From Microbacterium barkeri (GTDB taxonomy: Bacteria; Actinomycetota; Actinomycetes; Actinomycetales; Microbacteriaceae), in assembly GCF_027921765.1 (NCBI RefSeq), contig NZ_BSEJ01000006.1, positions 1-64,000 of the forward strand: DNA of 64,000 nucleotides. The letters run 5' to 3'. The notes beneath the pieces were generated by a model. It was not told where the DNA came from, ran no database searches, and saw only the letters and a program-made list of their open reading frames with translations. Position 1 is the stretch's first letter; every line of letters begins with the position of its first letter. A program made the translations under genes and the position numbers. Shown one piece after another: positions 24,330 through 32,371 of the stretch.

Positions 24330-25511
24330 ATGTCCGAGAGGGTCGCGATCGTGTCGGGAGCGCGCACGCCCGTCGGGTCGTTCGCGGGAGCGTTCCGCGA
24401 CACCGACGCGCATCTGCTCGGCGCCGCCGCGGTGAGCGAGGCGCTGCGCCGCGCCGCCGTCGACGGCGCGGAGGTCGGCGAGGTCGTGATGGGCTGCGTG
24501 GCGCAGTACGGAGCCGACGCCTACAACGCGCGCCGCGTCGCGCTCGCGGCCGGGCTCGCCCCGAGCGTGCGCGCCTTCACCGTGAACCGGCTCTGCGGCT
24601 CGGGCCTGCAGGCGATCTGGTCGGGCGCGCAGGAGCTCCTCTGGGGCGACGTCGACGTCGTCGTCGCGGGCGGCGACGAGAGCATGTCGCGCACGCCCTT
24701 CCTCGTCGACGACGCCCGCGGCAACGCGCGCTTCGGCGACCGCGCCCTGCGCGACGGGACCCTCGCGATCCTCACCGACCCGTTCAGCGGCCGCCACATG
24801 GGCACGACGGCCGAGACCGTCGCCGAGCGGTACGGCGTGTCCCGGGCCGAGCAGGACGCGTTCGCGCTCGAGAGCCAGCGGCGAGCCGCGAGCGACGCCG
24901 CGCGCGCGGCCTTCGCGGAGGAGATCGTGCCCGTGACGACGGCCGGGCGCACGCCGGTCGAGGTGTCGCAGGACGAGCATCCGCGCCCCGACACGACCCT
25001 CGAGGCGCTCTCGCGCCTGCGGCCCGCCTTCCAGGAGGGCGGCACGGTCACGGCCGGCAACGCGTCAGGGATCAACGACGGCGCGGCCGCGACCGTGCTC
25101 CTGCGCGCATCGGATGTCCGCGCGCGCGGGCTCGACGCGCTCGCGACGATCGAGGCGGTCGCGACCGCGGGCATCGAGCCCGGTCTCATGGGGTACGCGC
25201 CCGTCATCGCGCTGGCCCGCCTGTTCGAGCGGACGGGACTCGCGCCGCAGGACGTCGACGTCTTCGAGGTGAACGAGGCGTTCGCCGCGCAGGCCGTCGC
25301 GGTCATCCGCGACGCCGGCCTCGACCCCGCCCGGACGAACCCCTACGGCGGCGCGATCGCCCTGGGCCATCCTGTCGGCGCGACCGGAGCCATCCTCGCG
25401 GTGCGCGCGGCTCTCGATCTGCGACGCCGCGACCTCGAGTTCGCGGTCGTCACGCTCTGCATCGGCGGCGGCCAGGCGATCGCCGCGCTGCTGCGCCGCT
25501 GGCACAGATGA
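24330..25511 (+). CDS. Acetyl-CoA acyltransferase (thiolase)
   Basis: 393 residues. Nucleophile Cys89 in NRLCGSG, GHPVGATGA with the catalytic His, and CIGGGQA with the second Cys are all present. A strong GAGGAGG site precedes the ATG. As the last gene after prpC it would split 2-methylacetoacetyl-CoA into acetyl-CoA and propionyl-CoA, feeding the methylcitrate genes; acetoacetyl-CoA thiolase is the general alternative. Confidence 0.9.
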   Translation: MSERVAIVSGARTPVGSFAGAFRDTDAHLLGAAAVSEALRRAAVDGAEVGEVVMGCVAQYGADAYNARRVALAAGLAPSVRAFTVNRLCGSGLQAIWSGAQELLWGDVDVVVAGGDESMSRTPFLVDDARGNARFGDRALRDGTLAILTDPFSGRHMGTTAETVAERYGVSRAEQDAFALESQRRAASDAARAAFAEEIVPVTTAGRTPVEVSQDEHPRPDTTLEALSRLRPAFQEGGTVTAGNASGINDGAAATVLLRASDVRARGLDALATIEAVATAGIEPGLMGYAPVIALARLFERTGLAPQDVDVFEVNEAFAAQAVAVIRDAGLDPARTNPYGGAIALGHPVGATGAILAVRAALDLRRRDLEFAVVTLCIGGGQAIAALLRRWHR

Positions 25512-25687
25512 GCGGCAAGCGCTTTCCTGCACGGGATCGCGGCGCGGAGGGGCTCGTCATCTTGCGGAAAATCTAAAGAACGGCGTTTTCTTTGCGAGAT
25601 TTCTTCTCCCGCACCCCTTGCGGGAGGCGCATTCTGGACTCGACGCGGCACCGACCGCCCCCAGATCGCCGACAGAAGGAGAACATC
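25512..25687 (+). promoter_or_regulatory. Intergenic region with LacI-like site and AT-rich segment
   Basis: GGCAAGCGCTTTCC (25514-25527) looks like a LacI/CcpA-type half-palindrome around AAGCGCTT. Next comes an AT-rich block (25561-25605), unusual here, with AAAGAA/TTCTTT arms and two TTGCGgAAAATC-like repeats. A 7-bp stem CTCCCGC/GCGGGAG (25606-25626) follows before the ribosome binding site of the small gene. A promoter for the small peptide is likely here, but I could not fix its boxes. Confidence 0.4.
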
Positions 25688-25792
25688 ATGAACGCTCCGG
25701 CCCTCGAGTACGACACCGACGCCTTCGACTTCGCCGCGGTTCCGGCGTGGTTCGACCGCCACCCGTCGCAGGCGGAGGGCGAGGACGACTGA
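25688..25792 (+). CDS. 34-residue acidic peptide ending HPSQAEGEDD
   Basis: A tiny gene with an excellent AAGGAG site 6-7 bases before ATG. The peptide is acidic with aromatic residues (FDFAAVPAWFDR) and ends with HPSQAEGEDD. The same motif occurs twice in the small protein 130 bases downstream. There is no signal peptide or membrane segment. I know no function; related short actinobacterial proteins with an HPSQAEGE tail are, as far as I recall, uncharacterised. A strong terminator follows. Confidence 0.7.
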   Translation: MNAPALEYDTDAFDFAAVPAWFDRHPSQAEGEDD

Positions 25793-25823
25793 TCCTCCCC
25801 CGCACCTCCCGCGACGACGCGCG

Positions 25824-25857
25824 GCAGCGCCCCCTCCATCGACGGAGGGGGCGCTGC
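25824..25857 (+). terminator. Strong stem-loop after the first small peptide gene
   Basis: A perfect 14-bp stem (25824-25837 with 25844-25857) with a 6-base loop, 31 bases past the stop. It isolates the first peptide gene as its own transcript. Confidence 0.8.
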
Positions 25858-25925
25858 GCTGTCAAGGCCTTCCGAACGGGCGCGCCGCGCGGGAGACTGG
25901 CCTCATCCGAAGAGAGAGGTGCGAC

Positions 25926-26078
25926 ATGAGCACGTTCCCCGACCAGCCCTCACGTCCCTCGGACCCCGAGCACCGTCACCCCTCCCAGGCCGAGGGCGAG
26001 GACCCCGACGAGATCGAGTCGTCGAGCGATCCGATCGAGTTCGGGCATCCCTCGCAGGCCGAGGGCGAGGACGACTGA
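25926..26078 (+). CDS. 50-residue acidic protein with two HPSQAEGED repeats
   Basis: ATG with a GAGAGAGG site. The protein is a string of Pro, Ser, Glu and Asp with HPSQAEGED at residues 18-26 and HPSQAEGEDD at 41-50. It is expected to be disordered, and no Cys, signal or membrane segment is present. Its C-terminus is identical to that of the 34-residue peptide upstream, so both may present the same binding tag. The stop lies 10 bases from the convergent epimerase stop. Function unknown. Confidence 0.65.
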   Translation: MSTFPDQPSRPSDPEHRHPSQAEGEDPDEIESSSDPIEFGHPSQAEGEDD

Positions 26079-26087
26079 GCGCGGAGC

Positions 26088-27020
26088 TCAGATCGCGGCG
26101 ATCGTCCAGGACGCCACCTCGACGGGCGCTCCCGGCTCGAGGAGGACGAGGTCCGTGCCCGAGTTGAAGGCGTCGGGCGGGCACGTCATCGGCTCGACCG
26201 CGAGACCGGCGCGGTGCCCCGCGCCGCGGCCGGGCAGGTCGGCGGTGTGGATCTGCACCCACGGGCAGCGCTCGTCCCAGGACATCCGCACCCCCGAGCC
26301 GTCGCCATCCGTCAGCGAGACGACGGCCAGCGCCCCCTGCCGCGCGAGGCCCGTGTAGGCGTGGTCGATCTCGACGGCGCCGATGCGGCGCGCGTCGCGG
26401 AAGTCGAAGCGCTCGGCATCGTCGGTCACGGGGGCGAGCCCGGTCGGCGACAGGCGGTCCTCCGTGACGTTCAGCACGGTGTCGGCCGGGAGGGAGAGCG
26501 TCCAGTCGTCGACTGTGCCGGCGCCGCCGACGAGGTACGGGTGCGGGCCCGTGCCGAACGGGGCGCGCGCAGCGCTCTCGTTGACCGCCGAGACGGTCTG
26601 CGTGAGACCGAAGTCGGGGTCGAGCGCGTAGGTCGTGGTGACCGTGACGCGCCACGGGTACGCCTCCTGCGGCTCGATCGTCGCGGCGAGCGTCACGTGG
26701 GCGCCGCTCTCCTCGACGATGCGGAAGCCAGCCCAGGAGAGGAGCCCGTGCAACGCGTGGCCCCGCGACGGCTCCGTGAGGGCGAGCTGGTACTCGACGC
26801 CGTCGAAGCGGTAGCGCCCGTCGACCACGCGGTTCGGCCACGGCGCGAGCGTCGTGCCGCGATACGCCGGACGCACCTCGTCCGCGCGGAACGGCACGAC
26901 GAGGTCGCGCCCCTCGAAGGTCAGCGCGCGGAGCGTGGCCCCCACGCTCGCGACGGCGGCCTCATATCCGCCCGCTCGCAGGATGTGCTGAGTGCCCGAG
27001 ACATCGGCGTGCGTGGTCAT
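26088..27020 (-). CDS. Aldose 1-epimerase family protein
   Basis: 310 residues of the galactose mutarotase fold. GHALHGLL (His88/His91) and FGTGPHPYLV supply the histidines, and AVEPMTCPPDAFN the glutamate base. It interconverts alpha and beta anomers of an aldose. It stands alone, away from the sugar operons; the substrate is open. Confidence 0.88.
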   Translation of the reverse strand: MTTHADVSGTQHILRAGGYEAAVASVGATLRALTFEGRDLVVPFRADEVRPAYRGTTLAPWPNRVVDGRYRFDGVEYQLALTEPSRGHALHGLLSWAGFRIVEESGAHVTLAATIEPQEAYPWRVTVTTTYALDPDFGLTQTVSAVNESAARAPFGTGPHPYLVGGAGTVDDWTLSLPADTVLNVTEDRLSPTGLAPVTDDAERFDFRDARRIGAVEIDHAYTGLARQGALAVVSLTDGDGSGVRMSWDERCPWVQIHTADLPGRGAGHRAGLAVEPMTCPPDAFNSGTDLVLLEPGAPVEVASWTIAAI

Positions 27021-27115
27021 TTCGCTCCCTCATCGGATGTGCGCGCTCACATTTGCGCGATCGCCAGTATCCCGCGTCCGAGGCGCGCACGCGAACCCGA
27101 CGTGCGGAGCCGCCC

Positions 27116-28303
27116 TCAGCGGCGCGCGAGCTCGCGCTCGGCCGGCGTGCGCGCACCCGGTGCGAGGAAGATCGCGACCGCGACGAGCGCGAGCACCACG
27201 ATGAGCGCGGCGCGCAGCCCGAAGTGCTCGCCGAGCAGGCCGAGCACGGGCGGTCCGACGAGGAACGCGACGTAGCCGATCGTCGCCGCGAACGAGACGC
27301 GCGCGGCCGTGTCCTCGCCCGAGTCGCCCGCGACCGAGAGCGCGAGCGGGAAGCCCAGCGACGTGCCGAGGCCCCACAGCACGACGGCGGCCGCGGCGGC
27401 CGCCTGGCTGTCGACGAAGATGACGACCGCGAGGCCGATCGCCCCGAGCAGCGCGCTCGCGGCGAGCACCGTCGGGCGCCCGAAGCGGTCGACGAAGCGC
27501 CCGCCGGCGAAGCGGCCGACGGTCATCGAGACCGCGAAGATCGCATAGACACCCGACCCGAGCGCCGCATCGACGCCGTGCCCCTCGACCATGAGGATCG
27601 GCAGCCAGTCGCCCGCTGTCCCCTCCGCCATCGCGAGGGCGAGGATGATGCCGCTCACGAGGAGGAGGCCGGGGTCCCGCCAGACCGCGGCGCGCGGGGC
27701 GCGTCGCCCGCGCTCGCGCGGCGTCGCGCGGCGGCCGATGCCGCTCGGGACATTGCGGATGGCCGCGGCGAGCACGACCGCGATGAGCGCGGCGACGACA
27801 GCGAGATGCACGGCGACGGGGAACGCCGCGGCCGTGAGCAGCATGCCCGCGACCGCCCCGACGACCGTGCCGAGGCTGAAGAAGCCGTGCATGAGCGGCA
27901 TGACGGAGCGGCCGATCGCCTGCTCGACCTCGGCACCCTCGACGTTCAGCGCCACCTCGGCGCCGCCCATCCCGAGCCCGAACAGACCGAGCCCGACCGC
28001 GACGAGCGGCGCGATCCCGAGGGCTGCGCCGAGCCCCACGACCGCCACGCCGGTCGCGCTCGAGAGCGTCCCGACGGCGATCACGGGGCGCGTCCCGAAC
28101 CGGGCGACGAGCGCGCCCGAGGACAGGATGCCGATCATCGATCCGACCGAGAGCCCGAAGAGGATGAATCCCATCTCGTCGATACGCGCGCCGAGCAGCC
28201 GCTGCACGTCGGGCGTCCGCGTCACCCAGGACGAGATGCCGATGCCGGGGAGGAGGAACATCACGAAGAGCGCGTTCCGGCGCTGACGGATGGCAGGGGT
28301 CAC
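27116..28303 (-). CDS. MFS transporter
   Basis: About 395 residues and 12 predicted helices. The MFS motif A-like loop GALVARFGTRPVIAVG lies between helices 2 and 3, repeated as RFVDRFGRPTV in the second half. I take the GTG at 28303, because a -10-like TACCAT lies seven bases upstream (probable leaderless mRNA); a GTG at 28321 would also fit. It is divergent from a TetR gene with a palindrome between them, the usual repressor-exporter layout. Confidence 0.85.
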   Translation of the reverse strand: MTPAIRQRRNALFVMFLLPGIGISSWVTRTPDVQRLLGARIDEMGFILFGLSVGSMIGILSSGALVARFGTRPVIAVGTLSSATGVAVVGLGAALGIAPLVAVGLGLFGLGMGGAEVALNVEGAEVEQAIGRSVMPLMHGFFSLGTVVGAVAGMLLTAAAFPVAVHLAVVAALIAVVLAAAIRNVPSGIGRRATPRERGRRAPRAAVWRDPGLLLVSGIILALAMAEGTAGDWLPILMVEGHGVDAALGSGVYAIFAVSMTVGRFAGGRFVDRFGRPTVLAASALLGAIGLAVVIFVDSQAAAAAAVVLWGLGTSLGFPLALSVAGDSGEDTAARVSFAATIGYVAFLVGPPVLGLLGEHFGLRAALIVVLALVAVAIFLAPGARTPAERELARR

Positions 28304-28304
28304 T

Positions 28305-28318
28305 TGTACGATGGTACA
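28305..28318. promoter_or_regulatory. TetR-type operator
   Basis: TGTAC-GATG-GTACA is a perfect inverted repeat covering the probable -10 of the MFS gene. It lies between the MFS and TetR genes and is the natural target of that regulator. Confidence 0.65.
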
Positions 28319-28368
28319 CACTCAGCCGCGGGAGGGGCCGGGTCCACGGACATGAGAGATTGGTCGGC

Positions 28369-28941
28369 ATGAGCGGCAGCCGCAGGCAGGTTCCGAACGA
28401 TCCCGACCGCCGGTCGCGCATCCTCGAGGCCGCCCTCGACGTCATCGCCGAGGTCGGGGTGCACAAGACCACGCATCGGCGCATCGCGGCGCGCGCCGAG
28501 GTGCCGCTCGGGTCGCTCACGTACTACTTCTCGAGCCTCGAGGACATCCTCGAGCAGGCGTTCGAGAGCCTGTCCGTCGAGATGTCGGCGCGGTACCGGC
28601 GCAGCCTCGAGGAGGCAGCCGGCCCCGCCGAGGCGGAGGCCGCCGTCGTCGACCTCATCTGCGGCGCGGAGTACGCGGTGCCGCGCGAGATGATCCTGCT
28701 CTTCGAGATGTACGCGTACGGCAACCACAACGCCGCCGTCGCCGAGCTCGCGCGCACCTGGCTCCTGCGCAGCCGCGACAGCCTCACCCTCCACTTCTCG
28801 CCCGACGTCGCGCGCGCCCTCGACGCGCTCGTCGAGGGCTGGCCCATGCACCGCACGTTCGAGCACCGCCCGCTCGACCGCTCGCTCGTGGCCGCCACCG
28901 TGCACGCGGTCGTCGTCGGACTCCAGGCGCGCGAGGGCTGA
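28369..28941 (+). CDS. TetR-family regulator
   Basis: 190 residues. The HTH runs from about residue 12 to 58 (RILEAALDVIAEVGVHKTTHRRIAARAEVPLGSLTYYF), followed by an all-helical ligand domain. It probably represses the divergent MFS gene through the palindrome at 28305-28318. A TTG nine bases upstream is in frame, but the ATG is preferred. The amino-acid permease gene starts 27 bases downstream on the same strand. Confidence 0.9.
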   Translation: MSGSRRQVPNDPDRRSRILEAALDVIAEVGVHKTTHRRIAARAEVPLGSLTYYFSSLEDILEQAFESLSVEMSARYRRSLEEAAGPAEAEAAVVDLICGAEYAVPREMILLFEMYAYGNHNAAVAELARTWLLRSRDSLTLHFSPDVARALDALVEGWPMHRTFEHRPLDRSLVAATVHAVVVGLQAREG

Positions 28942-28967
28942 GCGCCCGCATCCGCGAGGATGGAGGG

Positions 28968-30383
28968 ATGAGCACCCGAAGGATCCCCGCGGCCTCACGC
29001 GCCGTCGGCAGCGGCGACGGCGGTCTGAAGCGCGAGCTGCGCAGCCGCCACATCCAGATGATCGCGCTGGGCGGGGCGATCGGGACGGGGCTCTTCTACG
29101 GCTCATCCGACGCGATCGGCGTGGCGGGGCCATCCGTCCTCCTGGCGTACCTCGTCGTGGGCGCCGTGATCTTCCTCATCATCCGCGCGCTCGGGGAGAT
29201 GTCGGTCGACGAGCCGGTCTCGGGCGCCTTCAGCCACTACGCGCACCGCAACTGGAGCCCGCGCGCGGGCTTCGTGTCGGGCTGGAACTACTGGTTCAAC
29301 TACATCGCGGTCGCGATGGTCGAGCTCTCGGTCGTCGGATCGTTCGTCAACTACTGGCTGCCGGCCGTGCCGACGTGGGTCTCGGCGGCGATCGTGCTCG
29401 TGCTCATCACGGGCGTGAACCTCATCGGCGTGCGCGCGTTCGGCGAGTTCGAGTTCTGGTTCGCGATCATCAAGGTCGCCGCCGTGATCGCGATGATCGT
29501 CCTCGGCGTCGTCGTCGTGGTGCTCGGGATCAACAGCAGCCCCGACCTGCCGACGCCGAGCTTCGCTCATCTCGTCGATGACGGAGGCTTCTTCCCCCTC
29601 GGCGTGGGCGGCACCATCGCCTCCCTCGCGATCGTCGCGTTCTCGTTCGGCGGCGCCGAGCTCGTCGCCGTGACCGCGGGCGAGGCGGCGGACCCGGAGC
29701 GCACGATCCCGAAGGCCGTGAACCAGGTCGTCCTGCGGATCCTCATCTTCTACATCGGCGCTCTCGCGGTCATCATGTCGGTCGTGCCGTGGTCGCTCCT
29801 CGACGGGGAGACGAGCCCGTTCGTGCAGATCTTCGACCGCGTGGGCATCCCGGGCGCCGCGCACATCCTCAACCTCGTCGTGCTCACGGCGGTCGTGTCG
29901 GTCTACAACTCGGGTCTCTACTCGAATGGGCGCATGCTCTACTCGCTCGCGCAGCGGGGCAGCGCGCCCGCGTATCTCGGCCGGCTCTCCCGCCGGGGCG
30001 CGCCCGTCGCCGGAGTGCTCACCTCGTCGGCCGTCACCGTGATCGCGGTCGTCGTCGTGTTCCTGTGGCCGGAGTTCGCGTTCCAGTACCTGCTGTCGAT
30101 CGCGCTCATCGCCGCGATCATCAACTGGGGCATGATCGTCATCACCCAGATGAGGTTCCGCCGGCGGATCGGGCCGGATGCCGCGGCCGCGCTGGCCTTC
30201 CCGCTTCCGTTCGCGCGGGTCGCGCCGTGGATCGTCCTGGCCTTCCTCGCGGGCGTCGTCGTGCTCATGGCGTTCTCGCCGCAGTACCGCACGGCGGTCG
30301 TCATCGGGCCGGTCTGGATCGGCGTCCTGCTCGCCGCGTACGAGATCCGCGCGCGCCGGGCGAAGCGCGCCGACGCCGCCTAA
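28968..30383 (+). CDS. APC-family amino acid permease
   Basis: 471 residues, 12 predicted helices. IQMIALGGAIGTGLFYGSS is the classic helix-1 motif of the AAT subfamily (AroP, ProY, GabP type), and GEMSVDEPVSGAFSHYA follows. Substrate cannot be told; hydrophobic or neutral amino acids are typical. The ATG directly follows GAGGAT plus six bases, so it may be leaderless. Confidence 0.9.
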   Translation: MSTRRIPAASRAVGSGDGGLKRELRSRHIQMIALGGAIGTGLFYGSSDAIGVAGPSVLLAYLVVGAVIFLIIRALGEMSVDEPVSGAFSHYAHRNWSPRAGFVSGWNYWFNYIAVAMVELSVVGSFVNYWLPAVPTWVSAAIVLVLITGVNLIGVRAFGEFEFWFAIIKVAAVIAMIVLGVVVVVLGINSSPDLPTPSFAHLVDDGGFFPLGVGGTIASLAIVAFSFGGAELVAVTAGEAADPERTIPKAVNQVVLRILIFYIGALAVIMSVVPWSLLDGETSPFVQIFDRVGIPGAAHILNLVVLTAVVSVYNSGLYSNGRMLYSLAQRGSAPAYLGRLSRRGAPVAGVLTSSAVTVIAVVVVFLWPEFAFQYLLSIALIAAIINWGMIVITQMRFRRRIGPDAAAALAFPLPFARVAPWIVLAFLAGVVVLMAFSPQYRTAVVIGPVWIGVLLAAYEIRARRAKRADAA

Positions 30384-30447
30384 CCCGCCCCGGGCGGATC
30401 CGCAACCCCCTCCCGTCCTCCCCGGGGGCTCTGCCTATCGTCGCCCC

Positions 30448-31560
30448 ATGCTCACCGTGGACATCCCCGACGACGACCGACTTCTCGACCTCCTCGCGCA
30501 TCGTCACCCCGCGAGCGCGACCATCGCCCTGGAGTCGTCCCCGGTTCCGGCGGATCATGAGCGCGTGCGGATCGCGCTGCGCGATGCGATCGATCAGGTC
30601 GCCGATCGTCTCGCGCAGCGTGGGATCCCGACCGAGGAGCAGCGCGCCGTGGTCCGCCGCCTCCGGGAGACGCTGGACGACGATGGGTTCTGGGAGCACC
30701 AGTCCCGCTCCCTCCTCCTGCTCGCCTCACCGGATCGGCGCGAGGCGTTCCGGCTGCCGTTCCCCGTGCAGGATCAGGTCCGTGTCGGCTCGCGCTTCGC
30801 GATCCGCGCGCTCCTGCGCACGCGCGACCACCATCCGTGCGCCTTCGTGCTGCAGCTGTCGAAGCATCGCGCGCGCCTGACCGAGCTCCAGGCCGACGGT
30901 TCGCTCGTCGAGCACCCGCTCGAGCTCCCCGACGATCTCGACCTCGTGTTCGCGCGCGCCGACAACGACGGACAGCTCGACCGCGACCGCGCTCGCGGAG
31001 CCGACGGAGATCAGAACGAGCGCGAGCGCTTCTGTCGCACCGTGCAGGACGAGGTGGTCCGCATCGTCCCGCGCGGCGTGCCGCTCATCCTCTCGATCTC
31101 CGACGATCTGGCAACCGCGTACCGCGCGCAGAACACGCACGATGCGCTGCTCGAGACCGCGATCCCCGCGCATCCCGATTCGCTCGACGATCGTCGGCTC
31201 GGCGACGAGGCTCGCGCCATCCTCGCGGATCGCCGCCGGGCTGCGACCGAGCAGTGGAAGGAGCGCTTCGGCGAGCTGCGCTCGCAGGGCCTCGCGACGT
31301 CGCGCCTCGAGGAAGTCGCGGCCGCCGCAGCGGCGGCGGCGATCGCGGAGCTGCGATTCGACCGCGCGGCCGATCTGCCCGGGAAGCTCGACGAGTTCGG
31401 CCGCGTCGTGGAGGACGGCGAGGATGCGGCCCTCATCGAGGACGTCATCGCGCGCGTCCTCGCATCGGGCGGCGAAGTCCGCGCTGTCCGACGCGAGGAT
31501 CTTACCGACGGCGCCCCGCTCGCCGCCGTCCTGCGGTTCGCCGTGCCGACGCCGCGATAG
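30448..31560 (+). CDS. baeRF-type (bacterial eRF1-like) protein
   Basis: 370 residues resembling the bacterial archaeo-eukaryotic release-factor families: an N-terminal region, the central SKHRARLTELQADG segment, and a C-terminal VIARVLASGGEVRAV segment of the eL30e-like domain. Such proteins are thought to act in ribosome rescue or translation quality control. A -10 TATCGT six bases before the ATG suggests a leaderless mRNA. A DUF429 gene follows, and rtcB is 2.7 kb downstream. Confidence 0.65.
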   Translation: MLTVDIPDDDRLLDLLAHRHPASATIALESSPVPADHERVRIALRDAIDQVADRLAQRGIPTEEQRAVVRRLRETLDDDGFWEHQSRSLLLLASPDRREAFRLPFPVQDQVRVGSRFAIRALLRTRDHHPCAFVLQLSKHRARLTELQADGSLVEHPLELPDDLDLVFARADNDGQLDRDRARGADGDQNERERFCRTVQDEVVRIVPRGVPLILSISDDLATAYRAQNTHDALLETAIPAHPDSLDDRRLGDEARAILADRRRAATEQWKERFGELRSQGLATSRLEEVAAAAAAAAIAELRFDRAADLPGKLDEFGRVVEDGEDAALIEDVIARVLASGGEVRAVRREDLTDGAPLAAVLRFAVPTPR

Positions 31561-31588
31561 GGGGCTCTGGCGCCCATAGTGTGGGGGC

Positions 31589-32371
31589 GTGCTCACGATC
31601 GGCGTCGACCTCGCAGCGGAGGCCCAGCGGACGGCCGCGGCCGGGATCGAGTGGACGGATGGCTCCGCTCGGCTCACGAGCCTCGCCGTCGGAATCGACG
31701 ACGTGCAGATCGTCGCCCTCGCACAGGGGGCGGACGTCGTCGCGATCGACTGCGCATTCGGCTGGCCGGCCGAGTTCGTCGCCTTCGTCTCCGCGCACGA
31801 GCGCGGTGAGATGTCGCCGCGATCGCTCTCCGGGAGGGACTGGCGCCGTCGGCTCGCCTATCGTCACACCGATCGGGCGGTGCGGGAGGTGACCGGGCGG
31901 TGGCCGCTGAGCGTCTCGACGGACCGACTCGGGATGACCGCCATGCACTGCGCGGAGCTGCTCGCCGCCTTCGAGGCGGCAGGCGAGCGCATCGACCGCT
32001 CGGGCGCGGGAAGGCTGGTCGAGGTCTACCCCGCCGCGGCCCTGCGACTCTGGGGTGTGCAGACAGCCGGCTACAAGACCCAGCCGGACGCGCGGATGCG
32101 GGCCGCGGAGTCGCTCCTCGGCCTCACCCCGTGGCTCGACGTCGACGACGGTCAGCGCGATCTGCTCGGCCGTTCCGACGATGCGCTCGACGCGCTCGCG
32201 GCCGCGCTCAACGCGCGCGCCCATGCACTCGGGCACACCCTCCCCGTACCGGACGAGCTGCGCCCCGCGGCTCAGACCGAGGGATGGATCGCACTCCCGA
32301 CCGCGCCGCTCGACTCGCTGACGAGCAGGTCGAACTCGTCCGCCTCGATCTCGGCGACCCATTCGTCGTAG
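31589..32371 (+). CDS. DUF429 family protein (predicted RNase H-like nuclease)
   Basis: 260 residues with a GTG start placed eight bases after CATAGT (probably leaderless). GVDLAAE at the start and VVAIDCAFGWP are the acidic strands of the RNase H-like fold; VEVYPAAALRLWG and KTQPDARMRA are DUF429 signatures. The family normally ends near EGWIALP, but here a Ser-rich tail of about 25 residues continues 100 bases into the antisense 3' end of the DUF222 gene. This suggests the original stop was lost. Confidence 0.75.
   Translation: MLTIGVDLAAEAQRTAAAGIEWTDGSARLTSLAVGIDDVQIVALAQGADVVAIDCAFGWPAEFVAFVSAHERGEMSPRSLSGRDWRRRLAYRHTDRAVREVTGRWPLSVSTDRLGMTAMHCAELLAAFEAAGERIDRSGAGRLVEVYPAAALRLWGVQTAGYKTQPDARMRAAESLLGLTPWLDVDDGQRDLLGRSDDALDALAAALNARAHALGHTLPVPDELRPAAQTEGWIALPTAPLDSLTSRSNSSASISATHSS

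Noticed and set aside
25688..26078. RiPP precursor peptides with a modification cluster
   Set aside because: No Cys, no leader-core pattern and no modifying enzyme, protease or dedicated exporter next to them.
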